From Chloroflexota bacterium (GTDB lineage: Bacteria > Chloroflexota > Anaerolineae > Anaerolineales > UBA11579), in NCBI GenBank assembly GCA_013112575.1, contig JABFGG010000002.1, positions 248,001 through 312,000 on the forward strand: DNA of 64,000 nucleotides, read 5' to 3'. Shown piece after piece: positions 1 through 6,686 of this stretch. Under the pieces are notes generated by a model, which was not told the origin of the DNA, ran no database searches, and worked only from the letters and a program-made list of their open reading frames with translations. The position numbers were made by a program, and so were the translations under genes. Every line of letters starts with the position of its first letter. Within the stretch, counting starts at the first letter, position 1.

Positions 1-1873
1 GCAACGCGGGGGTGAGCCACTCGCCACCCAGGATGAGCATACCCGCACCATTGCGTTGGGCCATATTGGCGTGATGGATGTAAAAAGTGCGGACGCGCTC
101 AAACCAGGTATTCCACCAGGATTCAGTAAGTTGGGCTTTTAACCACCAGTCCTCGGGGGTATCAGGGAAGTTTGCTCCTGGATAAATGGCGACATTCAAA
201 CCATTGGCTTTGGCCGTGTCGATCATGCTTACACTGTTTGGCCAGAGGATATCCTGCCCAGGCTCTAAAGCGAGGTTGGGGGCATTATGGTCTACAAAAG
301 TCCAGGTGGGGGTCAATGTGACCCAATTGCCGCCACTGCTTGCAATGTGTTCGAAAGTAGATGGAGTATAGCTGTCCCAGGAAGGGCGGTAATCTGGATC
401 GAAGGCCACGCCTGCAATGAAGCTGCTACCCCTTACCTCAATATTGGTAGCTTCTATGGTGGTCGTGCCAAATTCGGGGCTAAGCCAGTGCCAGTCATCC
501 AGGATGTCGGTGAGGTAGGGTTCCTTCAAAATGTCCGCATCCAGGTAGCGGTATTGATTAAACTCGGCTGTGGCGATTTCCCCTAAGGTGCCGCATTGGG
601 CGTCGCGACAAAAGCGATAATTCAAACCGTCTGGCACGTCGATGGGACTATAAAGGCGCAGGCCCCAGCGATTGTCCTCGGCATGCCACATGGGTAGTGG
701 CTCCATCCATTCGTCCAATTCAAACTGGATGTATATCTCGTCCGTGGCGGGTGTGTAGGCCGGGAAATGGAAATCGAACCAGATCGGTTCCGCGGAGTCT
801 GATTGCCAGGTGGAGATCACATCCAATACTCCTAAACCCTCGCCGCTTTCCGGCACAATGATCTGGCGCAGACGAAAATCACCCAGACCAGTATGTTCGG
901 CATTCCACATGCCATCTCCCAGCGTGTATTTGTAGCGCAAATCGGCTCCGGCGGGCAGCGAAAGTGTGATGGTGTAGTTATTATCATCAAGCTGTTGCAG
1001 GATGGGCATGCGTTTTGCTAGGGTGCTGACCCCGCCATCGAGGTCTGCAAAGGTGTTGCCGAATTGCAGGAAGTTGCCAGCGAAACGGATAGGCACCCCA
1101 ACAGTAGTGTTCTCCGGGGCACGCACGTTAAAGGTCACGTCCACAAAATCGGTAGGGGTGAGTTGCAAAGAAGCCGGAGTAGCCGAGGCGCTTTTGACGA
1201 TGGCTTCCTGTTTAAAGGTACGGTAGCTGCCGTCCAGGGCATAACCAATAATAAAGTGTTTGCCCTCTGAGAGACCATCCAGGACAAATGATCCGTCCGA
1301 GGCGGTGAAAGTGCGGATGCCGCCTGCCACAACCATCAAGTTAGGGATAGGCACACCGTTATTGATATTGAGGGCTTCACCAACGATACGACCTGTAGCC
1401 ACTATGGCTGGGGTATCTTCCCAACGGCTGACCACGTCTGAGACGGTGGCAGGGCCGTCGACGTAATACATGCGATAACGCACATCACGCCCGTCTGCCG
1501 CTTTTTCGTAGACGCGTTCATCTCCCACGCGTGAATAGCGATATTTGACCACGCTGCCGACCGGCACACGAAGAGTGGCCGTGTAACGAAGGGGAGTTAT
1601 CTGGGTGAGTGCCTGATGTGAGGGATTGAATGGCAATCCGGTGACTTCATCCACCACAGAGAATTGCACGACCGTCCCCGCGGGTGTGTTGGCGGGGATG
1701 TTGACCTCGAAGGTGATCTCAGCTTCGGGGAGACTGGTGCTTTCTTGAATAGATGTTGAAAAGCCGGGGCTCTGAGCAGTTTGCGTGGCAAAAGCCTCGT
1801 TGGGGGTGAGATTACAACTGCCCAGGCCAAGCAGCACAAAGCAGCTGAGGATAAGCGCTAGGCGGCGCGCTAT
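1..1873 (-). CDS. Lipoprotein with glycoside-hydrolase-like TIM-barrel region (partial)
   Basis: The frame is open from 1873 to the left edge (624 codons, no stop), so the gene is cut by the window. It begins with a lipoprotein signal peptide (ARRLALIL, then a hydrophobic run to LGSC). Next come two beta-rich modules that resemble starch-binding or carboxypeptidase-regulatory-like folds, including a segment VPIPNLMVVAGGIRTFTASD. The C-terminal part (from about residue 430) reads FIAGVAFDPDYRPSWDSY, then ...NWVTLTPTWTF, ending ILGGEWLTP. This resembles GH113/TIM-barrel lipoproteins, so a surface-anchored glycan hydrolase is plausible but unproven. No ATG, GTG or TTG exists at the signal peptide. 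An ATA overlapping the tatC stop (ATAG), preceded by AGAGGT, is the best start. It is probably translated with tatC. Confidence 0.7.
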   Translation of the reverse strand, partial: MARRLALILSCFVLLGLGSCNLTPNEAFATQTAQSPGFSTSIQESTSLPEAEITFEVNIPANTPAGTVVQFSVVDEVTGLPFNPSHQALTQITPLRYTATLRVPVGSVVKYRYSRVGDERVYEKAADGRDVRYRMYYVDGPATVSDVVSRWEDTPAIVATGRIVGEALNINNGVPIPNLMVVAGGIRTFTASDGSFVLDGLSEGKHFIIGYALDGSYRTFKQEAIVKSASATPASLQLTPTDFVDVTFNVRAPENTTVGVPIRFAGNFLQFGNTFADLDGGVSTLAKRMPILQQLDDNNYTITLSLPAGADLRYKYTLGDGMWNAEHTGLGDFRLRQIIVPESGEGLGVLDVISTWQSDSAEPIWFDFHFPAYTPATDEIYIQFELDEWMEPLPMWHAEDNRWGLRLYSPIDVPDGLNYRFCRDAQCGTLGEIATAEFNQYRYLDADILKEPYLTDILDDWHWLSPEFGTTTIEATNIEVRGSSFIAGVAFDPDYRPSWDSYTPSTFEHIASSGGNWVTLTPTWTFVDHNAPNLALEPGQDILWPNSVSMIDTAKANGLNVAIYPGANFPDTPEDWWLKAQLTESWWNTWFERVRTFYIHHANMAQRNGAGMLILGGEWLTPAL

Positions 1874-2760
1874 GCTGACCTCTGTAATAAACGACGACCC
1901 TGAGCAATATATGCCATGATAATGCTCACAAGATACAGCACGACAAGTGGAATGAGGACCAACATCATGTTAATTGGATCAACCGTTGGTGTTACGGCTG
2001 CAGCGAATATGGCCATGATCACTATAGCAATGCGCCATTGGTTGCGCAACATTTCAGCCTTCAGGATACCCATAGCTGAAAGCACGTAGCTAAGTAGAGG
2101 AGCTTCAAAGGAAATGCCGATCCAAAACAACAAACCAGTTACGAAGCTGAGATAGGAAGAAGGACGCGGCAGCGTGGGAATGCCCATGAAGTTGAGCAGC
2201 ACAGGTAAAGCCGTGGGCAAGATGAAGAAATAGGCGAAGGCCATGCCGCTAACAAAAAAGATGAATACAAGGGGAATGGCAAATAGACCAATAAAACGGG
2301 CTTTCCGAGAAAGGCCGGGAGCTGCAAACAAAAGTAATTCAAGGCTGATATAAGGGATGGAGATAGAGAAACCACTTAACAGGGTCACACGCATAACCAC
2401 GCCCACCGGCTCAGTAACTTCGATGGCCTGCAAACTGTCAATGCCGCCGATTGGCTCCGCCAGGAAATCCATAATAGGAGTTACAAATGTGAAGGCGATG
2501 GCACAGGCTACTGTCAATACAATGACCGAACGCATCAAGTGGCGGCGTAGGGCGTCCAAGTGGATGAGGATGTCACTGGGGTTTTCTGCCGCTCGCTGGA
2601 TCGAGTCACCGATAGGCACGTCTTCCGGCTCTTCCCCAAAGAATTCGCGCAAACCCTGGAAGAGTCGCAAAAATGGAGTGAGGATCGTTTTGATGATGCT
2701 GAAAGTTACACGCACCGGGTAAGTGATGATCTGCCAGGTGGTGCGAAGAACATATTTCAT
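1870..2760 (-). CDS. tatC: Sec-independent translocase subunit TatC
   Basis: Polytopic core of the twin-arginine translocase, which binds the RR signal peptide of folded exported proteins at the cytoplasmic membrane. The 296-residue product has about 65 N-terminal residues of amphipathic or hydrophilic extension. The TatC domain follows: the LIHLDALRRHLM element typical of the first cytoplasmic segment, then six hydrophobic segments ending at about residue 288. The start codon directly follows the tatA stop with no gap, so the two are translationally coupled. The extension makes it slightly longer than the usual 240-260 residues; such N-terminal tails occur in this family. Confidence 0.95.
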   Translation of the reverse strand: MKYVLRTTWQIITYPVRVTFSIIKTILTPFLRLFQGLREFFGEEPEDVPIGDSIQRAAENPSDILIHLDALRRHLMRSVIVLTVACAIAFTFVTPIMDFLAEPIGGIDSLQAIEVTEPVGVVMRVTLLSGFSISIPYISLELLLFAAPGLSRKARFIGLFAIPLVFIFFVSGMAFAYFFILPTALPVLLNFMGIPTLPRPSSYLSFVTGLLFWIGISFEAPLLSYVLSAMGILKAEMLRNQWRIAIVIMAIFAAAVTPTVDPINMMLVLIPLVVLYLVSIIMAYIAQGRRLLQRSA

Positions 2761-3135
2761 TTAGGTATCCGATTCTTTACCGGCTTCAGTGTCTTGGTCA
2801 GATATTTTTGCATTGCCATTGGCTGGCTTTTCGTTCGCAGGGGGTATTTTTGTCCAGGCATCCAGCGAACGATCTTTACCTGAAATCTCTTTTTCCACGT
2901 CCTTGCCTAACTCACGCATCTCGTCAATGCCTGCCTGCCGCGCAAGGGTATTGGGTAGGTTGCGAATGGACTTTGAAGTTTTCTGCATGGAGCGCCAGGT
3001 TTCCGAGGTCATCAATTGCCGCAGGTATTTGCCGATCTGGCCGCCAACTTTGACCATATCTGTGGGGCCTAGCACCAACAAAATTATCAAGAAGATCATG
3101 CCCAATTCGAGTGGGCCAATTCCTAGAAAATCCAT
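2761..3135 (-). CDS. tatA: Sec-independent translocase subunit TatA/TatB
   Basis: Single-span Tat component that assembles with TatC to form the protein-conducting site. The 124-residue product starts MDFLGIGPLELGMIFLIILLVLGP, with one N-terminal membrane helix. An amphipathic helix (KVGGQIGKYLRQLM) and a charged, low-complexity tail rich in Lys/Asp/Glu follow. The long tail and a Glu early in the membrane helix are TatB-like, so TatA versus TatB cannot be decided here. It overlaps the nusB stop by one base (TGATG) and abuts tatC. Confidence 0.9.
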   Translation of the reverse strand: MDFLGIGPLELGMIFLIILLVLGPTDMVKVGGQIGKYLRQLMTSETWRSMQKTSKSIRNLPNTLARQAGIDEMRELGKDVEKEISGKDRSLDAWTKIPPANEKPANGNAKISDQDTEAGKESDT

Positions 3136-3581
3136 CAGTCACTCTTCGAAGTTAAAACTTTAATTGCTATACGTATATCATTTTCACGTTCTGCGAGACT
3201 GCCCAATACGCCGTTGATGAAACGAGGGGTGGTGTCGGAACCATATTTTTTCGCAAGTTCAATGGCTTCGTTTATCGCTACTTTGATAGGGGTCTCACCT
3301 TTAACGGCAAACTCCCAGAGGGCGATCCTCAAAAGGTTGCGGTCAATGCTGGCAACCTGATCAATGGGCCATTCGGGGGCGTGATCGGCAATGAACTGGT
3401 CCAACTCATCACGGATAGGAGCGACGCCGATCACGATCTGGCGGGCGAAATCTTCGAGCCGTGCTTCCATAGGGGTTTCAGCAAAACGAGCATCGAGAAC
3501 GATGCCCGCTGGATGCTCCGTGAGGTCGATTTCGTACAGGGCTTGCAGCGCCAGGCTGCGCGCCTTTGTGCGCGGTTTCAT
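3135..3581 (-). CDS. nusB: Transcription antitermination protein NusB
   Basis: RNA-binding helical protein that, with S10 (NusE), binds boxA in rRNA leaders and keeps RNA polymerase in antitermination mode. The 148-residue length is normal. The N-terminus KPRTKARSLALQALYEID is the classic NusB start. The C-terminal half has the conserved WPIDQVASIDRNLLRIALWE and PIKVAINEAIELAKKYGS blocks. It lies between an Asp23 gene (3 bp upstream) and tatA (1 bp overlap), in one minus-strand operon. Confidence 0.96.
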   Translation of the reverse strand: MKPRTKARSLALQALYEIDLTEHPAGIVLDARFAETPMEARLEDFARQIVIGVAPIRDELDQFIADHAPEWPIDQVASIDRNLLRIALWEFAVKGETPIKVAINEAIELAKKYGSDTTPRFINGVLGSLAERENDIRIAIKVLTSKSD

Positions 3582-3584
3582 CCG

Positions 3585-3944
3585 CTAATCCTGGCCCTCC
3601 GCATCGTAGTGGATATCTTCGATGTGGATATTGATGTGCCCTGCTTCCATGCCCACCATTTCTTCAATGGCACGGGCAATGGCTTGTTGGACGTTGCGGC
3701 TGACTTCTCGGATATTGATGTTCTTGTCCATGACCACGTAGACGTCGGCATGCACGGTCTTGTCCTCGATATTGATGCGCACACCATCCTCGATGTGGCT
3801 ACGTTGCCAGAGGCGCTCAACTCCACCGGGCACAGCACTCATGCGACTGACGCCATCGACTTTGAGGGCGGTCAAGCGGGCGATAGACAACAATACGTCC
3901 GGGGCGATGGTGGTGATGCCGGGAGGTCGGGTTTCTTTACTCAT
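3585..3944 (-). CDS. Asp23/Gls24 family envelope stress protein
   Basis: Small 119-residue Asp23-family protein. It reads TTIAPDVLLSIARLTALKV and GVSRMSAVP at the start and VHADVYVVMDKNINIREVSR in the middle. This is the usual pattern of the family, which in Gram-positive bacteria is tied to envelope stress and is often encoded beside nusB or accC. It has no signal peptide or membrane segment and is presumably cytoplasmic and membrane-associated through a partner. It sits 3 bp before nusB in the rpmF-fabD-fabG-nusB-tat operon. The biochemical role is not known. Confidence 0.88.
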   Translation of the reverse strand: MSKETRPPGITTIAPDVLLSIARLTALKVDGVSRMSAVPGGVERLWQRSHIEDGVRINIEDKTVHADVYVVMDKNINIREVSRNVQQAIARAIEEMVGMEAGHINIHIEDIHYDAEGQD

Positions 3945-3974
3945 ATGCTTTATACAATTCCTGTTGGCGTTTTG

Positions 3975-4739
3975 TTACGCCATGGCCATGCCACCATCCA
4001 CAGCCAGGGTTTGGCCGGTGATGTAGCTGGCTTCATCGGATACAAGGAAGGCGGCAGCCACGGCAATGTCTTGCGGCTCACCTTTGCGTCCCAGCGGGAT
4101 CAAATCCTGGAAGCCTTCCTTGGCTTCTTCAGGTACGCCTTCCCAAATATCAGTTTCCACGTAGCCCGCTGCCAGCGCATTGACCGTGATGTTTCGGGCA
4201 GCGACTTCACGAGCGAGAGCTTTGGTAAAGCCGATCTGTCCGGCTTTAGAGGCGGAATAATTGGTTTGTCCGGCGTTGCCGATCTGTCCAGAGACGGAGG
4301 TGATGTTGAGAATGCGCCCATAACGTTTGCGCATCATGTGGCGCACGGCGGCTTTGGAACAATTGAAGGTGCCTTTCAAGTTGGTGTCCTGCACATCGTC
4401 CCAGTCTTTTTCCTTCATCATCATGATGAGTGTGTCGCGGGTGATGCCTGCATTGTTGACCAGGATATCAAGGTTGCCGAATTCATCAATGGCAGTTTTG
4501 ATCAGATCCTGGGCGGCTTCAAAGTCTGCGATATTGGCCTGTACGGCTTTGGCTTTGACGCCCATACCCTCAATGGCCTTGACGACCTCGTCAGCAGCAT
4601 CACTGGAGCTGACGTAGTTAACCACGACATTGGCGCCACGGCTGGCGAGCTCAAGGGCGATGGCTTTGCCAATACCGCGTGAACCTCCGGTGACGACTGC
4701 GCTTCGACCTTCAAGCGGTTTTTCGCTTGCTGGGGACAT
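3975..4739 (-). CDS. fabG: 3-oxoacyl-[acyl-carrier-protein] reductase
   Basis: NADPH-dependent reductase of the fatty-acid elongation cycle (3-oxoacyl-ACP to 3-hydroxyacyl-ACP), a cytosolic short-chain dehydrogenase. The 254 residues include the cofactor loop TGGSRGIG (17-24), NNAGIT (95-100) and the catalytic set Ser148, Tyr161, Lys165 with the usual 13 and 4 residue spacing. The C-terminus [14 protein letters not shown] is standard. It lies in the same direction as fabD, separated from it by a cytochrome b561 gene. It has its own extended -10 promoter and a GAGGAG ribosome site. Specificity for ACP rather than CoA substrates is inferred from context. Confidence 0.93.
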   Translation of the reverse strand: MSPASEKPLEGRSAVVTGGSRGIGKAIALELASRGANVVVNYVSSSDAADEVVKAIEGMGVKAKAVQANIADFEAAQDLIKTAIDEFGNLDILVNNAGITRDTLIMMMKEKDWDDVQDTNLKGTFNCSKAAVRHMMRKRYGRILNITSVSGQIGNAGQTNYSASKAGQIGFTKALAREVAARNITVNALAAGYVETDIWEGVPEEAKEGFQDLIPLGRKGEPQDIAVAAAFLVSDEASYITGQTLAVDGGMAMA

Positions 4740-4770
4740 GCAAAACTCCTCGTTTGTCTAAGTGGGGGCT

Positions 4771-4801
4771 ATTATACCAACGAAGCGTTTCAGGCGCTTC
4801 G
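4771..4801 (-). promoter_or_regulatory. Extended -10 promoter and short hairpin upstream of fabG
   Basis: On the minus strand the sequence TGGTATAAT (4779-4771) matches an extended -10 element (TGnTATAAT) about 32 bases before the fabG ATG. No good -35 is visible. Just upstream lies an inverted repeat CGAAGCG/CGCTTCG (4781-4801), which could end readthrough from the cytochrome b561 gene or act on the promoter; it has no U-run. Confidence 0.55.
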
Positions 4802-4814
4802 CGTAGAAGATGGT

Positions 4815-5357
4815 TTACGGGTTGTTTATACGGGTGGGCCACCAGCGCCAACCCATGCGTGAGAGCACATCTGATTTCGTGAACTGGTGAAGTAGGACCC
4901 CGCCAAAATGGGCCAGGAAAAGCAAGATGTACAACTTGGAAACAATATCGTGGACGCGTAATGGCGCGGCATGGTGCACGCTTGCGGGAGTAACGTTCCA
5001 GGGGAACAGACCTGTACCGCTGGCAAGTAAGGCCGCAATGCCGCTGCCTGCCATGATGAGGGTTAGGAGGTGCAGGCCGTAATGTGTACCACGGTAGGCC
5101 AGTTGATTCCAGCGTGGCATGTCTTCGGGGATATCCGGGGTCGGTTCGGAAATGCGCCACAATAGTCGAGCAGCTTCTATGACCAGTATGAAGATACCGA
5201 TAGCTACATGGGTTTGGTAGAGGAGGGTGCGAAAGGTGCTGTCGTCCATGCGAGATATCAAAATACCCATGGGCAGCATCGACAACACAAGGAGAGCCAC
5301 TGTCCAATGGAAGATTTGGGAAACGCGCCCGTAGGTTTGCGAACTGCTTTTGAGCAT
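4815..5357 (-). CDS. Cytochrome b561 family membrane protein
   Basis: A 180-residue four-helix membrane protein of the cytochrome b561 / Ni-Fe hydrogenase b-subunit type, expected to hold two b hemes and pass electrons across or within the membrane. Candidate heme-ligating histidines sit in each helix: IFHWTVALLVL, LLYQTHVAIGIFI, YRGTHYGLHLLTL and LLFLAHFGGVLLHQF. It starts 2 bases downstream of the fabD stop and is followed by fabG. That is an unusual place for a redox membrane protein; no dedicated partner is adjacent, so the electron donor and acceptor are unknown. Confidence 0.85.
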   Translation of the reverse strand: MLKSSSQTYGRVSQIFHWTVALLVLSMLPMGILISRMDDSTFRTLLYQTHVAIGIFILVIEAARLLWRISEPTPDIPEDMPRWNQLAYRGTHYGLHLLTLIMAGSGIAALLASGTGLFPWNVTPASVHHAAPLRVHDIVSKLYILLFLAHFGGVLLHQFTKSDVLSRMGWRWWPTRINNP

Positions 5358-5359
5358 GA

Positions 5360-6310
5360 CTAACCGGCGAGGAGCTTCTGGAAATCTTCTGGAGTGCCCA
5401 ATGTGAAACGCTTGCTTTTACGGTCAATGCGTTTCACCAGGCCAGTCAACACGTCTCCGCTACCGATCTCAATAAATGTGTCCACGCCCTGCTCCAGCAT
5501 GTATTGAATAGATTCTGTCCAGCGTACCCTGGCATTAAGTTGGGCCTGGAGATCAGCGCGAATGTGCTCCACGGTGGTCAACGGTTTAGCAGTTACATTA
5601 CCAATGATGGGAACCTGGGGGGTCTCGATAGGGGCAGCGTCAACAGCCTGATTAAAATCGGTCTGAGCGTAGCTCATCAAGGGGGAGTGGGCTGCGATAC
5701 TGACGGCTAATTTGACGACCTTGCGGGCGCCAGCTTCTTCGGCTAAAGGCAAAGCTCTATCGACGGCAGCGTTGTGCCCGGAAATGACCACCTGTCCGGG
5801 ACAATTGTCATTGGCGACCTGAACGATCTCGTCCGGTGTACTGGCTTGCATACAGACCGCTTCGGTCTTAGGGATATCCAGGGCGATGATGGCAGCCATG
5901 CCCCCGGGAGCTGCTTCGCCAGCAGCTTTCATCAGTTCACCACGGCGACGGGCCAGTTGCACGGCATCTTCAAATGGCAAGGCACCTGCGGCGACCAAGG
6001 CGCTAAGTTCGCCCATGGAATGTCCGGCCACAAAGGCAGGTTGGAAATCTGCCCACTCTTCTTGGAGCAAGCGCAGCGCGGCCACAGAATGCACCAGCAA
6101 AGCCGGTTGGGTGTTGACCGTGTCGTTAAGTTCATCTTCCGGGCCTTCCCAGGCCAGCTTGGATAGTTCGAAACTCAAGACGGCATTGGCGCGCGCAAAG
6201 GTTTCTTCGGCGAGTGGATACGATTCAGACAGGCCGGCTCCCATGCTAACTTCCTGGGATCCTTGTCCGGGGAATAAAAAGGCTGTTTTTTGGGGATCGA
6301 ATGGGTTCAT
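5360..6310 (-). CDS. fabD: Malonyl-CoA:ACP transacylase
   Basis: Moves malonyl groups from CoA to acyl carrier protein, feeding fatty-acid elongation. The 316 residues contain the FLFPGQGSQ opening, the GHSMG nucleophile elbow with Ser98, and a C-terminal IEIGSGDVLTGLVKRID block. Length is normal. It follows rpmF on the minus strand, as in the widespread rpmF-fab arrangement, though plsX, fabH and acpP are absent here. The ATG at 6310 is preceded by AGAG. Confidence 0.95.
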   Translation of the reverse strand: MNPFDPQKTAFLFPGQGSQEVSMGAGLSESYPLAEETFARANAVLSFELSKLAWEGPEDELNDTVNTQPALLVHSVAALRLLQEEWADFQPAFVAGHSMGELSALVAAGALPFEDAVQLARRRGELMKAAGEAAPGGMAAIIALDIPKTEAVCMQASTPDEIVQVANDNCPGQVVISGHNAAVDRALPLAEEAGARKVVKLAVSIAAHSPLMSYAQTDFNQAVDAAPIETPQVPIIGNVTAKPLTTVEHIRADLQAQLNARVRWTESIQYMLEQGVDTFIEIGSGDVLTGLVKRIDRKSKRFTLGTPEDFQKLLAG

Positions 6311-6361
6311 AACGCTCTCTTAAATGCAAAACGGGCCGAAAGGTTACGGCCCGTTGCTGTT

Positions 6362-6547
6362 TTACTCGCGTTCTACGCTGATGACTTCGCGGCCTTTGTA
6401 AAAACCGCAGTGGGGGCAAACGTGATGCGGCAAGCGCATATCACCGCAATTGCTGCATTGCACCAAATTGCGAGGCTTGAGGGCATCATGCGCCCGGCGG
6501 CGGTCACGGCGACCCTTGGAAATCTTTCGCTTTGGAAGCGGGGTCAT
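6362..6547 (-). CDS. rpmF: 50S ribosomal protein L32
   Basis: Small ribosomal protein of 61 residues. The start TPLPKRKISKGRRDRRRAH is typical of L32. The two zinc-ligating pairs CSNC and CPHC mark the zinc-binding version. A ribosome site AGGAGA lies 6 bases before the start. It is the first gene after a consensus promoter and heads the fabD/fabG/nusB/tat operon. Confidence 0.95.
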   Translation of the reverse strand: MTPLPKRKISKGRRDRRRAHDALKPRNLVQCSNCGDMRLPHHVCPHCGFYKGREVISVERE

Positions 6548-6609
6548 GTCATTTTCTCCTGATAAATCGTCTATCCAAACAAATACCCGCCATTTGGCAG
6601 GCGCAGAGG

Positions 6610-6638
6610 ATTATATAAGCTTGCCGAGATGGTGTCAA
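6610..6638 (-). promoter_or_regulatory. Consensus sigma-70-type promoter for rpmF operon
   Basis: On the minus strand TTGACA (6638-6633) and TATAAT (6615-6610) are both perfect and separated by 17 bases. The leader to the rpmF ATG at 6547 is about 56 nt. This is the strongest promoter match in the window, in keeping with a ribosomal protein gene. Confidence 0.85.
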
Positions 6639-6662
6639 GGTGAGTATGGGTGATATTAACAC

Positions 6663-6686
6663 GGGCGACCGGCCGGTCGCCCCTAC
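6663..6686. repeat. GTAGGGGCG-type palindromic repeat, copy 1
   Basis: A perfect palindrome of two 10-base arms (GGGCGACCGG / CCGGTCGCCC, 6663-6682) followed by CTAC. It overlaps the stop codon of the beta-helix lipoprotein gene (minus-strand TAG at 6685-6683 is read from the CTA of the repeat). It shares the CCCCTAC end with two other copies at 53948 and 62197. Confidence 0.75.

Noticed and set aside
3381-4682. A 433-codon plus-strand open frame
   Set aside because: It runs antisense to nusB, the Asp23 gene and fabG, which have clear family motifs. It reads as His/Asp/Gly/Phe-rich nonsense with no domain and is a codon-bias shadow.
4711-5427. A 238-codon minus-strand frame overlapping cytochrome b561
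   Set aside because: It is an out-of-frame read of the same strand. The b561 frame has membrane helices and heme histidines; this one is Pro/His/Arg-rich nonsense.
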